Source: Forficula auricularia (Eukaryota; Arthropoda; Insecta; Dermaptera; Forficulidae). From it: DNA of 64,000 nt. Positions 44,362-53,840 of the stretch are shown here, piece by piece (the first letter of the stretch is position 1; every line of letters begins with the position of its first letter). Location of the stretch: positions 9,635,294-9,699,293 of the forward strand of contig JALMQS010000153.1 in assembly GCA_024734495.1 (NCBI GenBank). Reading direction: 5' to 3'. The position numbers were made by a program, and so were the translations under genes. The notes beneath the pieces are model-generated. The model was not told the origin of the DNA and made no database searches. It saw only the letters and a program-made list of their open reading frames with translations.

Positions 44362-44998
44362 ATAAGTAGACTCTTTTCATTCTTCCATTAGTCACTCCAC
44401 AATTTCCCAATTTTGATTTTGAAAAATCTTTGGGAGTCTTCCAAGAATGTTTGAGAAAAATCTATAGAGGGTTTGTTTGCACCCCGTTTGGCCAAAATAT
44501 CTATTGCCTCGTTACCAACGATTCCCCTATGTCCTGGCACCCACGAACTCCGATCGCTCTCCAAACAGAGACTGGATCCTCTGCACCAAGGGATGCGACG
44601 AATTTAATTCCTCCAGTGCATGTAGGCGAGTCACTAATTATGATGCCTTTTCTCAGCCCACGGTTTTTAATATAAGTAAGACCTAATTCGATAGCTTTTA
44701 GTTCTGCGGTGAAAATGCTGGAAATGGCGGGAAGTCTAAAATTAAATTCAAAATTATTGTGTTTGAAGGCGCAACCTACTTTTGTTTCGAATTTTGAGCC
44801 ATCGGTGAAAACAAGTGCATAATTCGGATATTTCTTTATAATGTCCTGAAACATTGTGTTAAAGATAGTGCCATTTGTGTCCCTTTTATTGAATTTATTG
44901 AGGTCCCAGATAACTGCAGGTTTTTTAAGAAGCCAGGGAGGGTTGGGTGAAAAAATGGTTGTGACCTGGCTGTTGCAATTAACCTCAAAAGTTCTCAA
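44362..44998 (-). pseudogene. I-clade LINE RNase H (minus), proximal part
   Basis: Minus-strand frame with ALVFTDGSKFETKVG (first Asp), SIFTAELKAIELGL (Glu) and IIISDSPTC (Asp). After a frame change comes [14 protein letters not shown] (last Asp region), then WSD and KSLLIS before the inverted-repeat element cuts the gene at 44361. It continues at 38943. The reverse transcriptase is absent, so the element is 5'-truncated. Confidence 0.75.
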
Positions 44999-45061
44999 TA
45001 TGATGTTTCATTCTTATACCTAAAGGTTTAGAGGATCTGGGTTTTGAGAAATTGTTCGAGT
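44999..45061 (+). repeat. Short LINE 3' snippet in opposite orientation
   Basis: 45030-45061 (GGGTTTTGAGAAATTGTTCGAGTTT) equals the inverse of 38786-38812 in the minus-strand I-clade LINE. It is a small inverted piece of the same family directly next to the RTE tail. Confidence 0.55.
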
Positions 45062-45078
45062 TTATATCATCATCATCA

Positions 45079-46669
45079 TCAATCAGCCCTTTTTCTTGTC
45101 CACTGCTGAACATAGGCCTCCTCCAAATGTCTCCAGTTTTCTCGATCTTTTGCAACTTTTATCCAGTTTGTCGATATTCTTCTTATATCGTCTGTCCATC
45201 GTGTGGGAGGTCTACCTCGGCTTCGCTTATCCTCCCTTGGCCTCCATTCAAGGAGTTTCTTTGTCCATCTGCCATCCTCCATTCTAGCGATATGTCCAGC
45301 CCATCTCCACTTTTGTTTTGCAATGCGTTCAATGATGTCGTCTACTCCAGTTCGTCTACGGATCTCATCATTTCTTACGCGGTCTTTTAAGGTCAAACCA
45401 AGCATTGATCTTTCCATTCGCCTTTGTGTTACTCGCAGTTTTTCTGATGATATTTTTGTGAGAGTCAAAGTCTCTGCTCCATAAGTCAAAATTGGCAAGA
45501 CGCACTGGTTGAAGGCTTTCCGCTTCAACGTTGTTGGAATATCTGCCTTAAAAATGTCTTTCAATTTCCCATAGGCTGCCCATCCCAGAGTGATTCTTCT
45601 TAACATTTCGCAGGTCTGGTTATCTCGACCTATTCTTATCTCATGACCTAGGTAAACATATTTTTCCACCACTTCTATAACCTGATCCTCAATGTGGATT
45701 CCCTCACTGAAGACCATATTTGTCATCATCTTTGTTTTTTGATAGTTTATCATCAATCCTATTTTTCGAGACACATTCTCGAGCTCTTGGACCATGTTTT
45801 TTGCGTCCCCTAAATTATCTGATATGATGACAATATCATCCGCGAAGCGTAAGTGACTAAGCCTCTCTCCATCGATAGTTATTCCTTTCTCTTGCCATGA
45901 CAACATTTTGAACCCATGCTCAAGTACAGTGGTGAACAGCTTTGGTGACATAGTGTCACCCTGCCTAACTCCTCTTTTGATGTTTATCTTATGTTTATCT
46001 TATTTGTTGTTGAATGCAGATTTACGGTTGTTGTGGCATTTTCGTGGATGTTCTTGATAATGTTACAATAACGATGATCGATTCTACATTCTTGTAGTGC
46101 TGTTAGAATAGATGGTAACTCTACAATATCAAAGCCTTTTTAAAATCTACAAACACAAGTACCAAGGGACGTTTGTATTCTATAGTTTTTTCTATTAATG
46201 TTTTCAGGCTTTGCAGATGATCTTTGGTACCATATCCACGACGGAAACCAGCTTGTTCTCTAGGCTGGTAAAAATCCAACTTAGTCTCTAACCTAGTTGT
46301 TATTATTCGGGTGTAGAACTTGTAGAGGTGGTTAAGAAGACTAATTGGTCTATAATTTTCCAGGTCTGTTACGTCACCCTTCTTATGTAGAAGAATCATT
46401 AGCGAGTTGTTCCATTTTACTGGGATTTGTTGGTTTCTAAGAGACAGATTGAAAAGCTTTTGGATCTGCATCATGAGTAGTGGTCCACCCATTTTTAAAG
46501 CTTCTGTAACCATGCCATTCTCTCCTGGGGCTTTGTTATTTTTCATACTCCCTAGAGCATTTCGGATTTCGTCTAGCGAAATTTCAGGAATATCTTCAGA
46601 GCCTTGATTTTTGACCTTCTTATGCAAATACTTAGTTGAGTCTAGACTGGATTTGTTGGTGTACAACAT
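45079..46669 (-). pseudogene. RTE reverse transcriptase (minus), frameshifted
   Basis: Proximal frame (46669-46121): NNKAPGENGMVTEAL, LHKKGDVTDLENYRPISLL, QAGFRRGYGTKDH and motif A VLVFVDFKKA, where an A-run frameshift breaks it. Distal frame (45951-45079): MSPKLFTTVLE (motif B end), LRFADDIVIIS (motif C), YLGHEIRIG, and the RTE tail RWAGHIARM...GRPPTRW ending at 45079. GVRQGDT lies between the two frames. Catalytic Asp residues are retained. Inactive through frame damage. Confidence 0.85.
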
Positions 46670-46728
46670 TTCTTAAAATCTTTCCACAATATGTAGTAGT
46701 TTTTATCTGTTTGTTGTTATTTTGCCAG

Positions 46729-47044
46729 TTTCATCTCGAATACTGCTCTCATCTGTGGAGAGGAGCCTCAAAATATTCTCTTGCTACCCTTGATGCAATT
46801 CAGAAACGAGCCGTCAGGCTAATTGACGATTCTACCCTCACCGACTCCCTCGACTCGTTGGCTCATCGAAGAGATGTCTCCTGCCCTTTCCCTTTTCTAT
46901 AGATACTATCACGGCAGGTGCTCTGATGAGATAAAGTCAATAATTCCCCCCAAAGCATACTTTGCACGCAGCACACGTTTTGCCGACTCCCAACACTCTT
47001 TTGCGGTCAAATTGGAAAAGTGCCGGACCACTTCATTCGCGAAT
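46729..47044 (+). mobile_element. Jockey/CR1 LINE fragment inserted in the RTE element
   Basis: Plus-strand coding sequence for LEYCSHLWRGASKYSLATL, AIQKRAVRLIDD and, after a frame change, DEIKSIIPPKAYFARSTRF, the C-terminal reverse transcriptase region of Jockey/CR1 LINEs. It has no 3' UTR or poly(A), so it is not a simple 3'-anchored insertion. The left junction shares TTTCATCTCG with the RTE coding sequence. Confidence 0.75.
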
Positions 47045-48416
47045 AATCTTCAAGTTTGAAAATTTCTTTTTTCCATTTGCAACTTTATTCATCATTTGTT
47101 TTATGCTTTTGTTGTATTCAATGGTTTTTGTGATGGTTTGGTTTTTATAATTTCTTATGTCCTTTCTTATTGCTTTAGAGATTTCCTTATTTAATAAGTT
47201 TATAATTTGTTGGTCAACGTTCTTATCTCCTCTCAACAACCGCCTTTGTTCTATTTTGCGTTTTGTATCCAAACTAATTTTTTCTTCCTTTGCACTTATT
47301 GGGCAAAACTTCGTTTGTGCTTCTGTTATTGCTTCCACTATTGAGTCATTTAGTTTGTTAATATCTTCATCTGATGTTTTCTTTTGGAGGGTTTCATAAA
47401 TATGTTTCTCAAATATTTCCTTGTTTATTAGGTGTGCCCATGATTTCGGTTGTTTCTTTTTTATCATTTTGTATTGTTCATCACTGATATTTATTTCAAT
47501 GGTGGCTCTCACCATTCGATGGTCACTTGATTTTGAGAATCTATTTAAAACTGTGACATCCATAAATATGCATTTTTTTATCTGTGATGAAATAATCAAT
47601 CTCATTTTTGGTATTTCCATCTGGGCTTTTTCAAGTCCATCGTCGATGGAATTTTTTATAGAAGAAACTATTCATCTGAAATAAGTTTTTCTCTAACAGG
47701 AAGTTTAGCAAAGTGTCACCGCGATCATTTCTTCTCGGACTTCTGAAATTTCCAAGCGCACTCTCCAAAGGGTCTATTTTAGTTCCTATTTTGGCATTAA
47801 AATCTCCACATATAATTGTGAAATTTTCATGATTATCTGTGATGGCTTCGGACAATTCCTCGTAAAAAGTTTCGATTTCTTCGTCGTTGTGTTGCGATGT
47901 TGGCGCATAAACTTGGATGATTTTTAGGTTATATCTCTTGCTCAAACGTAAAGTCACATAAATAACTCTAGTGGACACCGCCTGTACATAGATAACACTC
48001 TTTACGACCCTCTTATTTATGAAAAATCCAACTCCTCCTATTGAGTTTTGTTCTCCATTGTGGTAGAACAAATGACCAGATTTTAGGGTCTTGAGGCCTT
48101 CTCCTCTCCTTCTGACTTCGCTAACTCCAACAACGTCCCACCTTATTTTCTCTAACTCATTTTCCATTTCCGCAAAACTTTCTTCCGAGAGTAGAGTTCG
48201 GGCATTGAAGGTTGCAATTTTGAAAGCTGTTTTCGTCAAATTTTTGTCCCCCCCAGAATCCTTGGGACAGACTGATAAATCAGTGTGAGATTTCGGATAT
48301 GGGATCCTACTCACCTGGGGTAGTTTCCTTTTCGTTTTAGAATCTGACATTTGTAAGGGTGTTGGCTGAAATTTCACTGCCGCGCGAGCCTCTGCGTGTT
48401 GGCAATGTGACGTCAC
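47033..48416 (-). pseudogene. RTE endonuclease and linker (minus), frameshifted
   Basis: 48416-47631: a leader, then FKIATFNARTLL (Asn motif), VVGVSEVRRRGEG (Glu), IIQVYAPT (Tyr), ICGDFNAKIG (Asp/Asn), ending FHRRWT. Frame change near 47625, then IKKCIFMDVTVLNRFSKSSDHRMV (SDH catalytic Asp/His) and the linker to the reverse transcriptase, ending at the Jockey/CR1 insertion. All expected endonuclease motifs are visible. Confidence 0.82.
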
Positions 48417-48718
48417 TACTCAGGGGGTTAGAATAAGAATAGGAAGAAAGGAGAAAAGATATTTGAAATGAATAGACCCCTAGCCCTCGAATACTCTAAT
48501 AGCGTCGAGGTCTGAAGAGAACAAGAGTTGGTCAAGTGAGACCTGATAGGATAGATAAAAGAGAGAGATCTGGTACCAGTAAGTGGAAAAAATACAAGGT
48601 ACAGCTCGGGACCTTGTGGTTGCCAGGCCACATACTCACTAGATGTGAGCCCCTTAAGGGAAGGAGCAAGATCCCTCGGCGCGCACTAGTCGCCCGACGC
48701 AGGCCACTGATAGGGTAG

Positions 48719-49193
48719 ATGTTTATTAATTATTTATTATCTATCGATTGTTTTGCTAACTGTTGGTCTGTATTACAATTATTTATAGAGTAAGTACCAG
48801 GAAGTCCGCATCCTCACATCCCTCACTGTCACATAAACATTTCAGTCTCCATTATAGGGACGCCGAGCTTGGATTAGCCACTGAGATACACGCTCAAACC
48901 TCATAAAAAGTCGAAGCAGATTAATTAATAAACTAATAATAAAGAAACCTTAACGTAAATTTAAATAAAGCCCAATTCCCTTGAACATAAGAGTCACATT
49001 GCCCCCCTTCGCCCCTTGAATTCATCCCACCCCTCGTGAGTTGGTTGTATATTTTTGAAAATTGTAAAAAAAAATTTCTTTTAAGGAATACTTTGGGACC
49101 CGAATTATAAAAAATTAAATGTTTTTTTTCTAGGTGGTATTCTTTCTAATATATTTGTACATTCCATATTATTTCGTTTCTTTCAACTCCCAG
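48719..49193. other. Spacer upstream of CYP4 gene B
   Basis: No separate gene. From 49132 an open stretch in frame with the next exon encodes a hydrophobic run (VVFFLIYLYIPYYFV), which could be the P450 membrane anchor if splicing is at TTCTAG|GTGG (49131/49132) instead of at 49193. No ATG-containing first exon was identified. Confidence 0.4.
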
Positions 49194-49272
49194 AAACTTA
49201 TAAATAGAATCCCGGGCTTTCCATCAATTCCCATATTTGGACACATTTTGGATCTCGCTGGACCCCGGTATG
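49194..49272 (+). CDS. CYP4: CYP4 gene B exon (Pro-rich hinge)
   Basis: LINRIPGFPSIPIFGH... with donor TATG|GTGAGT. The 5' boundary could instead be 49132, which would add a hydrophobic anchor segment. Confidence 0.85.
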
Positions 49273-52200
49273 GTGAGTTATTTATTTAATTTTTATTCAT
49301 TAATATATATTATTTTGTTTAATTATATGTAATTAGAAAATCATTTGCTAATTTTAAGATATATTTATGCAATTATTATAGTGAATTATGATGATAGATT
49401 TTTATAAATAATTTATTAAATAATAGGCAATTTATTTTGTAGAAATTCTCAACGTTCTTGGCAAGTATTATCAAAAATCTGAAGACATTTATTTCCTAAA
49501 TTTTTTGGGAAGACGTTATATTTTTTGCAGAAGTCTTAAATATATTGAGGTAAGGAAGATATAACTTTTTTACTTAGAGAAAGTGGTGTAGGTTTTAGGT
49601 GAAACATGATATTAATTAATAAAGTAAAGGGTGTGTAGTTTCCCAGTGAATGAAATAAAACTCAAAGAGGTTTATACAAACTCAATATATTTCGGATTAT
49701 TAGTCTATCATCAGAAGTTTACAGGTTAAAACTAATAATATTTGAACGTGCGATCACGATTTCGAAAATAAATTCCTCGACAACGAAAAATATTCAAAAA
49801 ATATTATATACTATTATCGGTACGTAGATGATATAATTTTACTATGGGGAGGTACAAATAGACAATAAGGCACATTTATAGAATATATAAATAATCTTCA
49901 TGAGAAAATAAAATTCACAGTAGAGAAAGAAAAAGAAAAAATACTTAAATTTTTTAGATTTAAAAATAAAAATTTCCGGAAATAAACACACCTTTGAAAT
50001 TTATAGAAAACCCACAGCTACTGACATTGTAATAAATAAAAATTCTTGTAGACCAATGTCACATAAACACGCAGCCTTCCATTCAATGATACATAGACTA
50101 ATAAATATACCTCTGTCAGAAAAAGCATACTCACAAGAATTAGAGACAATTAAAGAAATCGCGGTAAATAATGGATACGAGGCAAGCCTTATAGACCAAA
50201 TGTTATTTAAAAAAATTGAAAAATCAACCCTGGAATCAATAAATTCACAAAAGAATGAAAAAGAAAAAGAAAATCCTAGGATAATTCTCCCATATTATGG
50301 ACAAATTTCGGAAAAATAAAAACAAAAAAAATGAAAAAATTAGGGTTCAAAACATTATTCAAAACTCCAATTACTATAGGAAAAGATTTAGGTTCAAATA
50401 AAAAAGACAAATTACCAAATACAGAAAAAGAAGGGGTTTATAGTTTGAAATGCAAAGATTGCGAATCGATCTATGTTGGGAAAACAGAAAGAAATCTGAA
50501 AATTCGATTAAATGAACATATTAGGGACTTTAAAAATAAAAAGAGTGAAGACTCTTTTGCGGAACATTTAAATTCAAACAATCATTCTTTCCCAGAAGGA
50601 ACAGATATTAGATTAATAAAAGGAGAAAGAAACCCAAAATTAATTAGCGCAATTGAGTCGTTAGAAATTTTGAAATCATTCAATAGAAATTCAAAGCTTT
50701 GTTTGAACAACCAAATTGAATTATCCAATAGCAATCTGCATAAGATGTTTGCTAACAAAAGATAAAAAGAAAAAAAAAGAAAAACAAACCCTTCCATTGT
50801 CAGCCTTTCTCTTTGTAAAACAAGGAGAAAGGGAAACATATTGTTATATTTGAATGTGAACCAAAAGAATGTCTTTATTAGTTCTAAGCTGACCACCGGT
50901 GAGGAAGGAACACCAAATTTTCAATATCCATACGATATTGACTCCATGAAAAACAAACATTTATAATTAAAAAAGACTGATGATGAAGACCAAGTCTTCG
51001 AAACTATAGTCTCAAACAAATAAATAATATATATACAGATATTCATCTAGATATATTTGTGTGTATGTTTATTTGCATCAAGCAGAGGACAACCTTTTTG
51101 TTTCTCTTTGTGAAAAACATCAATTTTTAACAATAAATAAAATTTAAATTTAAATTAAATTCAAACCACGCCCTCAGCCTTCTAAAATAAATGACATACT
51201 GATATATGAGATAACCACAAAATTGTTGTATATTGTAATTTATCTCATCTAATTTATCTCTATTATGTTTTATTTTAATCTATATTTCTATATGTAATTT
51301 ATGCTTATGTGTACATTGATATTTATTATTAATTTTGTGTTTATGACTTAAATTTGGAATTTTATTTTCTAATTTAATTCTAAAATTTTTTATATATATA
51401 CTTGGAATTAAAGGTTTTTTATTTATATTAATATTCATATTTACCTAGATTTTTATATTTATATTTATATATTTTTATATTTAAAAAAGAAAATTTTGGT
51501 AAAATTTTTTTGAATTTTAATTTTATTTATATAATTTTATTATGTTAAATGTTGATGTTTTTCTAGTGTTATATTGGTATGTATGATTTGAATGTTATAT
51601 TTTGTTATATTGGTACGTATGATTTAGATGTTAAAATTGTGATCGCACGTTCAAATATTATTAGTTTTAACCAGTAAACTCCTGATGATGGACTAATAAT
51701 CTCAAATATATTAAGTTTGTATAAAACTCTTTGAGTTTTATTTCATTCACTGTGAAACTACACACCGTTTACTTTATTAATTAAGATATACCTTTTACGC
51801 ACATACTATATTCTAACCATACAAATCCAACGCATTTATGTTGGTTGAGAAGAGACACCTAAATACAAGCAGGTCTCTATATTAGCATTTTCTAGTTAGT
51901 CTAATTAGATTTTTCTTTAGCTTTATCTTCTTGAAATCTAATCTACTATATGTAATATCATATTTTATTTTCTAATATTTAAGAGCGCTTTAGTTTTACC
52001 CAACTTACTTGCTTGCTTTCAGACATACCTAGTTGCATAGATTTTAGGCGCGCTTAAATATTAGAAAGAAATTTTAGAAAATTAGGTGGACATGACAAGG
52101 AAACTATTGAACTGATTAGAGCCTAATTTTGAGTTGAATTGATAAGAATTGTTATGAAAGATTGGTCGTATTTCATCTAATTTTGTGTTTCTCAAACTTT

Positions 52201-53247
52201 TTTACGTACAAGGTTCGGATAAAATTTGTATTTTAAATTTTAGATAAAAATGGGTCTAAAAAATGAAATTCGAGTTTTCTTTAAAAATATTTGTTTATAT
52301 ATCCTGAATCCTATAAGAACATTTTTTATTCAATAATCTGTCTGACGGTATTCCTCACTTTGATTGTGTTATCTCATAAATGGTAAATCTTGAGGAAATA
52401 CGATGGTTCATACACGAGGGTGAACCGCGACCTAATATCGTGTACACCTACTTCCACTTCCAATTTCATTTACAAGTAGAGACAATAGATGAAGGGGCAT
52501 GATCTATTGAATTCCAAAATAATTCCACATAATTCCAAAGACGGTGTACACCTAATTCCACTAACTAGTATACTATATTTTCTCCCCCCCCCCCCCCCAC
52601 ACACACACATACACACACACTCAAACCACAAAAACAGAACAACAAGTTCTTCCGCTCTTTAGTCTCATACACATTATACAATTATTTTGTGTCGTTACAT
52701 TAATCATAATATGTGAAGATTACTATTTTGTATGCTTCTTTCAGGAATTGATGAGTAGCAAAAAATTTATAACAAAAAGTTTAGACTACGAACTACTTCA
52801 CAGTTGGCTTGGGACCGGCCTAGTTACCGCCACTGGTTAAGTAACAAAATAATTTGAATCAGTAATTAATTTGTAAAATTATGAATGTTTTAATTTTTTG
52901 AAATAATTCACATTAGGAGATAAATGGTTCAGTCATCGGAAAATGTTCACCCCTGCATTCCACTTTAAGATTCTTGAAGATTTCATTCCAAGTATGACCT
53001 CGAATAGTAAAATTCTGGTAGATTCTTTGAAAGGACATGTTGACCAAGTTATCGATCTTTGGACATTCATCACGCTTTGTACTCTGGATTTAATTTGTGG
53101 TGAGTTTTGTTTATTAAATGTTATATCAAAAAGTAATATTATATTATATTCTTAACGAAATTTCTTATTTCCAGAAACATCAATGGGAACAAAAATAAAT
53201 GCCCAAATCACTCAAGGAGATGCTCCATATGTTCAAGCTATTTTAAA
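49194..53247 (+). CDS. CYP4: Cytochrome P450, CYP4 family, gene B (N-terminal half; continues past the window)
   Basis: Paralogue of gene A on the same strand. Exons: 49194-49272, 49443-49549, 52745-52835, 52917-53099, 53175-53247, all AG/GT and in phase. They encode RIPGFPSIPIFGHILDL (Pro-rich hinge), GKYYQKSEDIYFLNFLG, KFITKSLDYELLHSWLGTGL, then WFSHRKMFTPAFHF (C-helix W-x-x-x-R heme-propionate motif) and TSMGTKINAQ. These cover roughly residues 30-230 of a CYP4 protein. The start exon is uncertain, and the I-helix, ExxR and heme-Cys exons are not in the window. The last visible intron is at least 10.7 kb and contains the LTR retrotransposon. Role as for gene A; likely a tandem duplicate in a P450 cluster. 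Confidence 0.9.
49443..49549 (+). CDS. CYP4: CYP4 gene B exon
   Basis: ILNVLGKYYQKSEDIYFLNF... KYIE; acceptor TTTGTAG, donor GAG|GTAAGG. The next intron (3.2 kb) holds the Penelope-like element. Confidence 0.88.
49758..50319 (+). pseudogene. Penelope reverse transcriptase, C-terminal remnant
   Basis: RYVDDIILLW (active-site YVDD) and NNLHEKIKFTVE precede a frame change. FEIYRKPTATDIVI follows in another frame, then the clear frame 50056-50319 with SHKHAAFHSMIHRLINIPLS and ITVNNGY-like IAVNNGYEASLID. These are typical Penelope RT C-terminal blocks. The fingers and most of the palm are missing. Confidence 0.8.
50331..50765 (+). CDS. Penelope GIY-YIG endonuclease domain (144 aa)
   Basis: Open domain: EGVYSLKCKDC (GIY-equivalent GVY at residues 35-37, CxxC at 41/44), SIYVGKTERN (YIG-equivalent YVG at 48-50), LKIRLNEH (catalytic Arg about 59), FAEHLNSNNH (His 79 and 85), ending NLHKMFANKR. 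In Penelope-like elements this domain is fused behind the RT and nicks target DNA. It is separated from the RT frame by a stop and frame change near 50319-50331. A homologous, more decayed fragment is at about 20985-21120 (minus). Confidence 0.85.
   Translation: MKKLGFKTLFKTPITIGKDLGSNKKDKLPNTEKEGVYSLKCKDCESIYVGKTERNLKIRLNEHIRDFKNKKSEDSFAEHLNSNNHSFPEGTDIRLIKGERNPKLISAIESLEILKSFNRNSKLCLNNQIELSNSNLHKMFANKR
50959..51025 (+). ncRNA. Hammerhead ribozyme candidate in Penelope-like element
   Basis: CTGATGA (50977-50983), one extra T, stem II GAAGAC/GTCTTC with CAA loop (50985-50999), GAAA (51000-51003), short stem III CTATAG (51004-51009), cleavage-site TC (51010-51011). Stem I: two pairs (GA/TC) next to the core, an internal loop, then ATTTAT/ATAAAT (50959-50964/51020-51025). 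Very short stem III is usual in Penelope hammerheads. The extra T after CTGATGA and the weak stem I lower confidence. Confidence 0.55.
51786..52413 (+). other. Intron of gene B, no further feature
   Basis: AT-rich; nothing recognised. Confidence 0.5.
52414..52565. mobile_element. MITE copy 1 (GGTGAACCGCGA family)
   Basis: Begins CGAGGGTGAACCGCGACCTAA and shares TCGTGTA, CACCTACTTCCACTTCCA and AATTCCACAT with the element at 53347-53520. The right terminus is less clear. No protein. Confidence 0.55.
52584..52620 (+). repeat. C-run and CA microsatellite
   Basis: A run of C (about 52585-52600) followed by ACACAC...CACAC in the intron of gene B. Confidence 0.9.
52745..52835 (+). CDS. CYP4: CYP4 gene B exon (B'-C region)
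   Basis: ELMSSKKFITKSLDYELLHS and WLGTGLVTATG; acceptor TTTCAG, donor CTG|GTTAAG. Confidence 0.92.
52917..53099 (+). CDS. CYP4: CYP4 gene B exon (C-helix)
   Basis: DKWFSHRKMFTPAFHFKILE (W-x-x-x-R) to FITLCTLDLIC; acceptor CATTAG, donor TGTG|GTGAGT. Confidence 0.93.
53175..53247 (+). CDS. CYP4: CYP4 gene B last visible exon (TSMG)
   Basis: TSMGTKINAQITQGDAPYVQ...; acceptor TTCCAG, donor AAA|GTAAAT. Homologous to 18970-19039 of gene A, same phases. Confidence 0.92.
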
Positions 53248-53346
53248 GTAAATAATAATATTTCTTAGTTTATATATTTAGTATTAATATATTATATTTA
53301 GTTTTTATTTAGACCAAATTCTATTGGTAGGTACTAATATAATAAT

Positions 53347-53520
53347 AATCGAGGGGGAACCGCGACCTAAGATCGTGTATAATACACCTACTTCCACTTC
53401 CACGTTCATTTCCAAATATTTCCAAAAAATTCCAGTACTTTATTTACTAAAATACTAAAATAATTCCACATGATTCTAAAGTCGTGCAAACCTAATTACA
53501 ATCGCGGTTCACCCCTCGAT
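53347..53520. mobile_element. MITE copy 2 (GGTGAACCGCGA family)
   Basis: Inverted ends ATCGAGGGGGAACCGCG and CGCGGTTCACCCCTCGAT enclose about 174 bp without coding sequence. Related to 52414-52565. Lies in the intron after the last visible exon of gene B. Confidence 0.7.
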
Positions 53521-53840
53521 AATAAGTAAACATGAAGTCAATATGACTAGTCATTGTCCTTCAATTTATAAGCCAAGAAAATAACTTTACATATAAATGA
53601 ATTCTGGCCATCTAGTCAGATCCGAGATTATTATTTTTATTTATGTATGGGTTTAGATGTGTGTAAAATGGTTTAAGGTCATTGTATAGCTGATCAAATT
53701 TTCACTGTGAGCCTAGCCTGAACCCGGGGCTCTTGCTCTGTAAGCAGAGACTGATCCCCTTAAAAAAATTTTAAATTCAAATTCACTACTATTGCTTATG
53801 AATTTAAACTAAATTAAAAATATTCATAAAATGTATATAC
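53521..53840 (+). other. Intron of gene B before the LTR element
   Basis: AT-rich, nothing recognised. Confidence 0.45.

Larger units (their letters stand above)
45058..48718 (-). mobile_element. RTE-clade LINE, decayed (minus strand)
   Basis: Minus-strand element with a (GAT)n tail (45065-45079), reverse transcriptase, endonuclease and a 5' region up to about 48718 that aligns by eye with the 5' region of the 9655-12948 element. A fragment of a Jockey/CR1 LINE is inserted at 46729-47044. Several frameshifts make it inactive. Confidence 0.85.
49611..51785 (+). mobile_element. Penelope-like retroelement, truncated, with inverted terminal arms
   Basis: Terminal arms 49611-49757 and 51639-51785 are inverted copies. 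Between them lie the C-terminal part of a Penelope reverse transcriptase (RYVDDIILLW at about 49820) with frame changes, a GIY-YIG endonuclease (50331-50765), a hammerhead-like motif and an AT-rich tail. RT plus GIY-YIG and terminal repeats in this arrangement are diagnostic of Penelope-like elements. Most of the RT is deleted. It lies in an intron of CYP4 gene B. Confidence 0.85.

Noticed and set aside
45052..45484. Plus-strand frames up to 112 aa
   Set aside because: Antisense shadows of the RTE reverse transcriptase coded on the minus strand; the same is true of plus-strand frames at 46407, 47157, 47421 and 48091.
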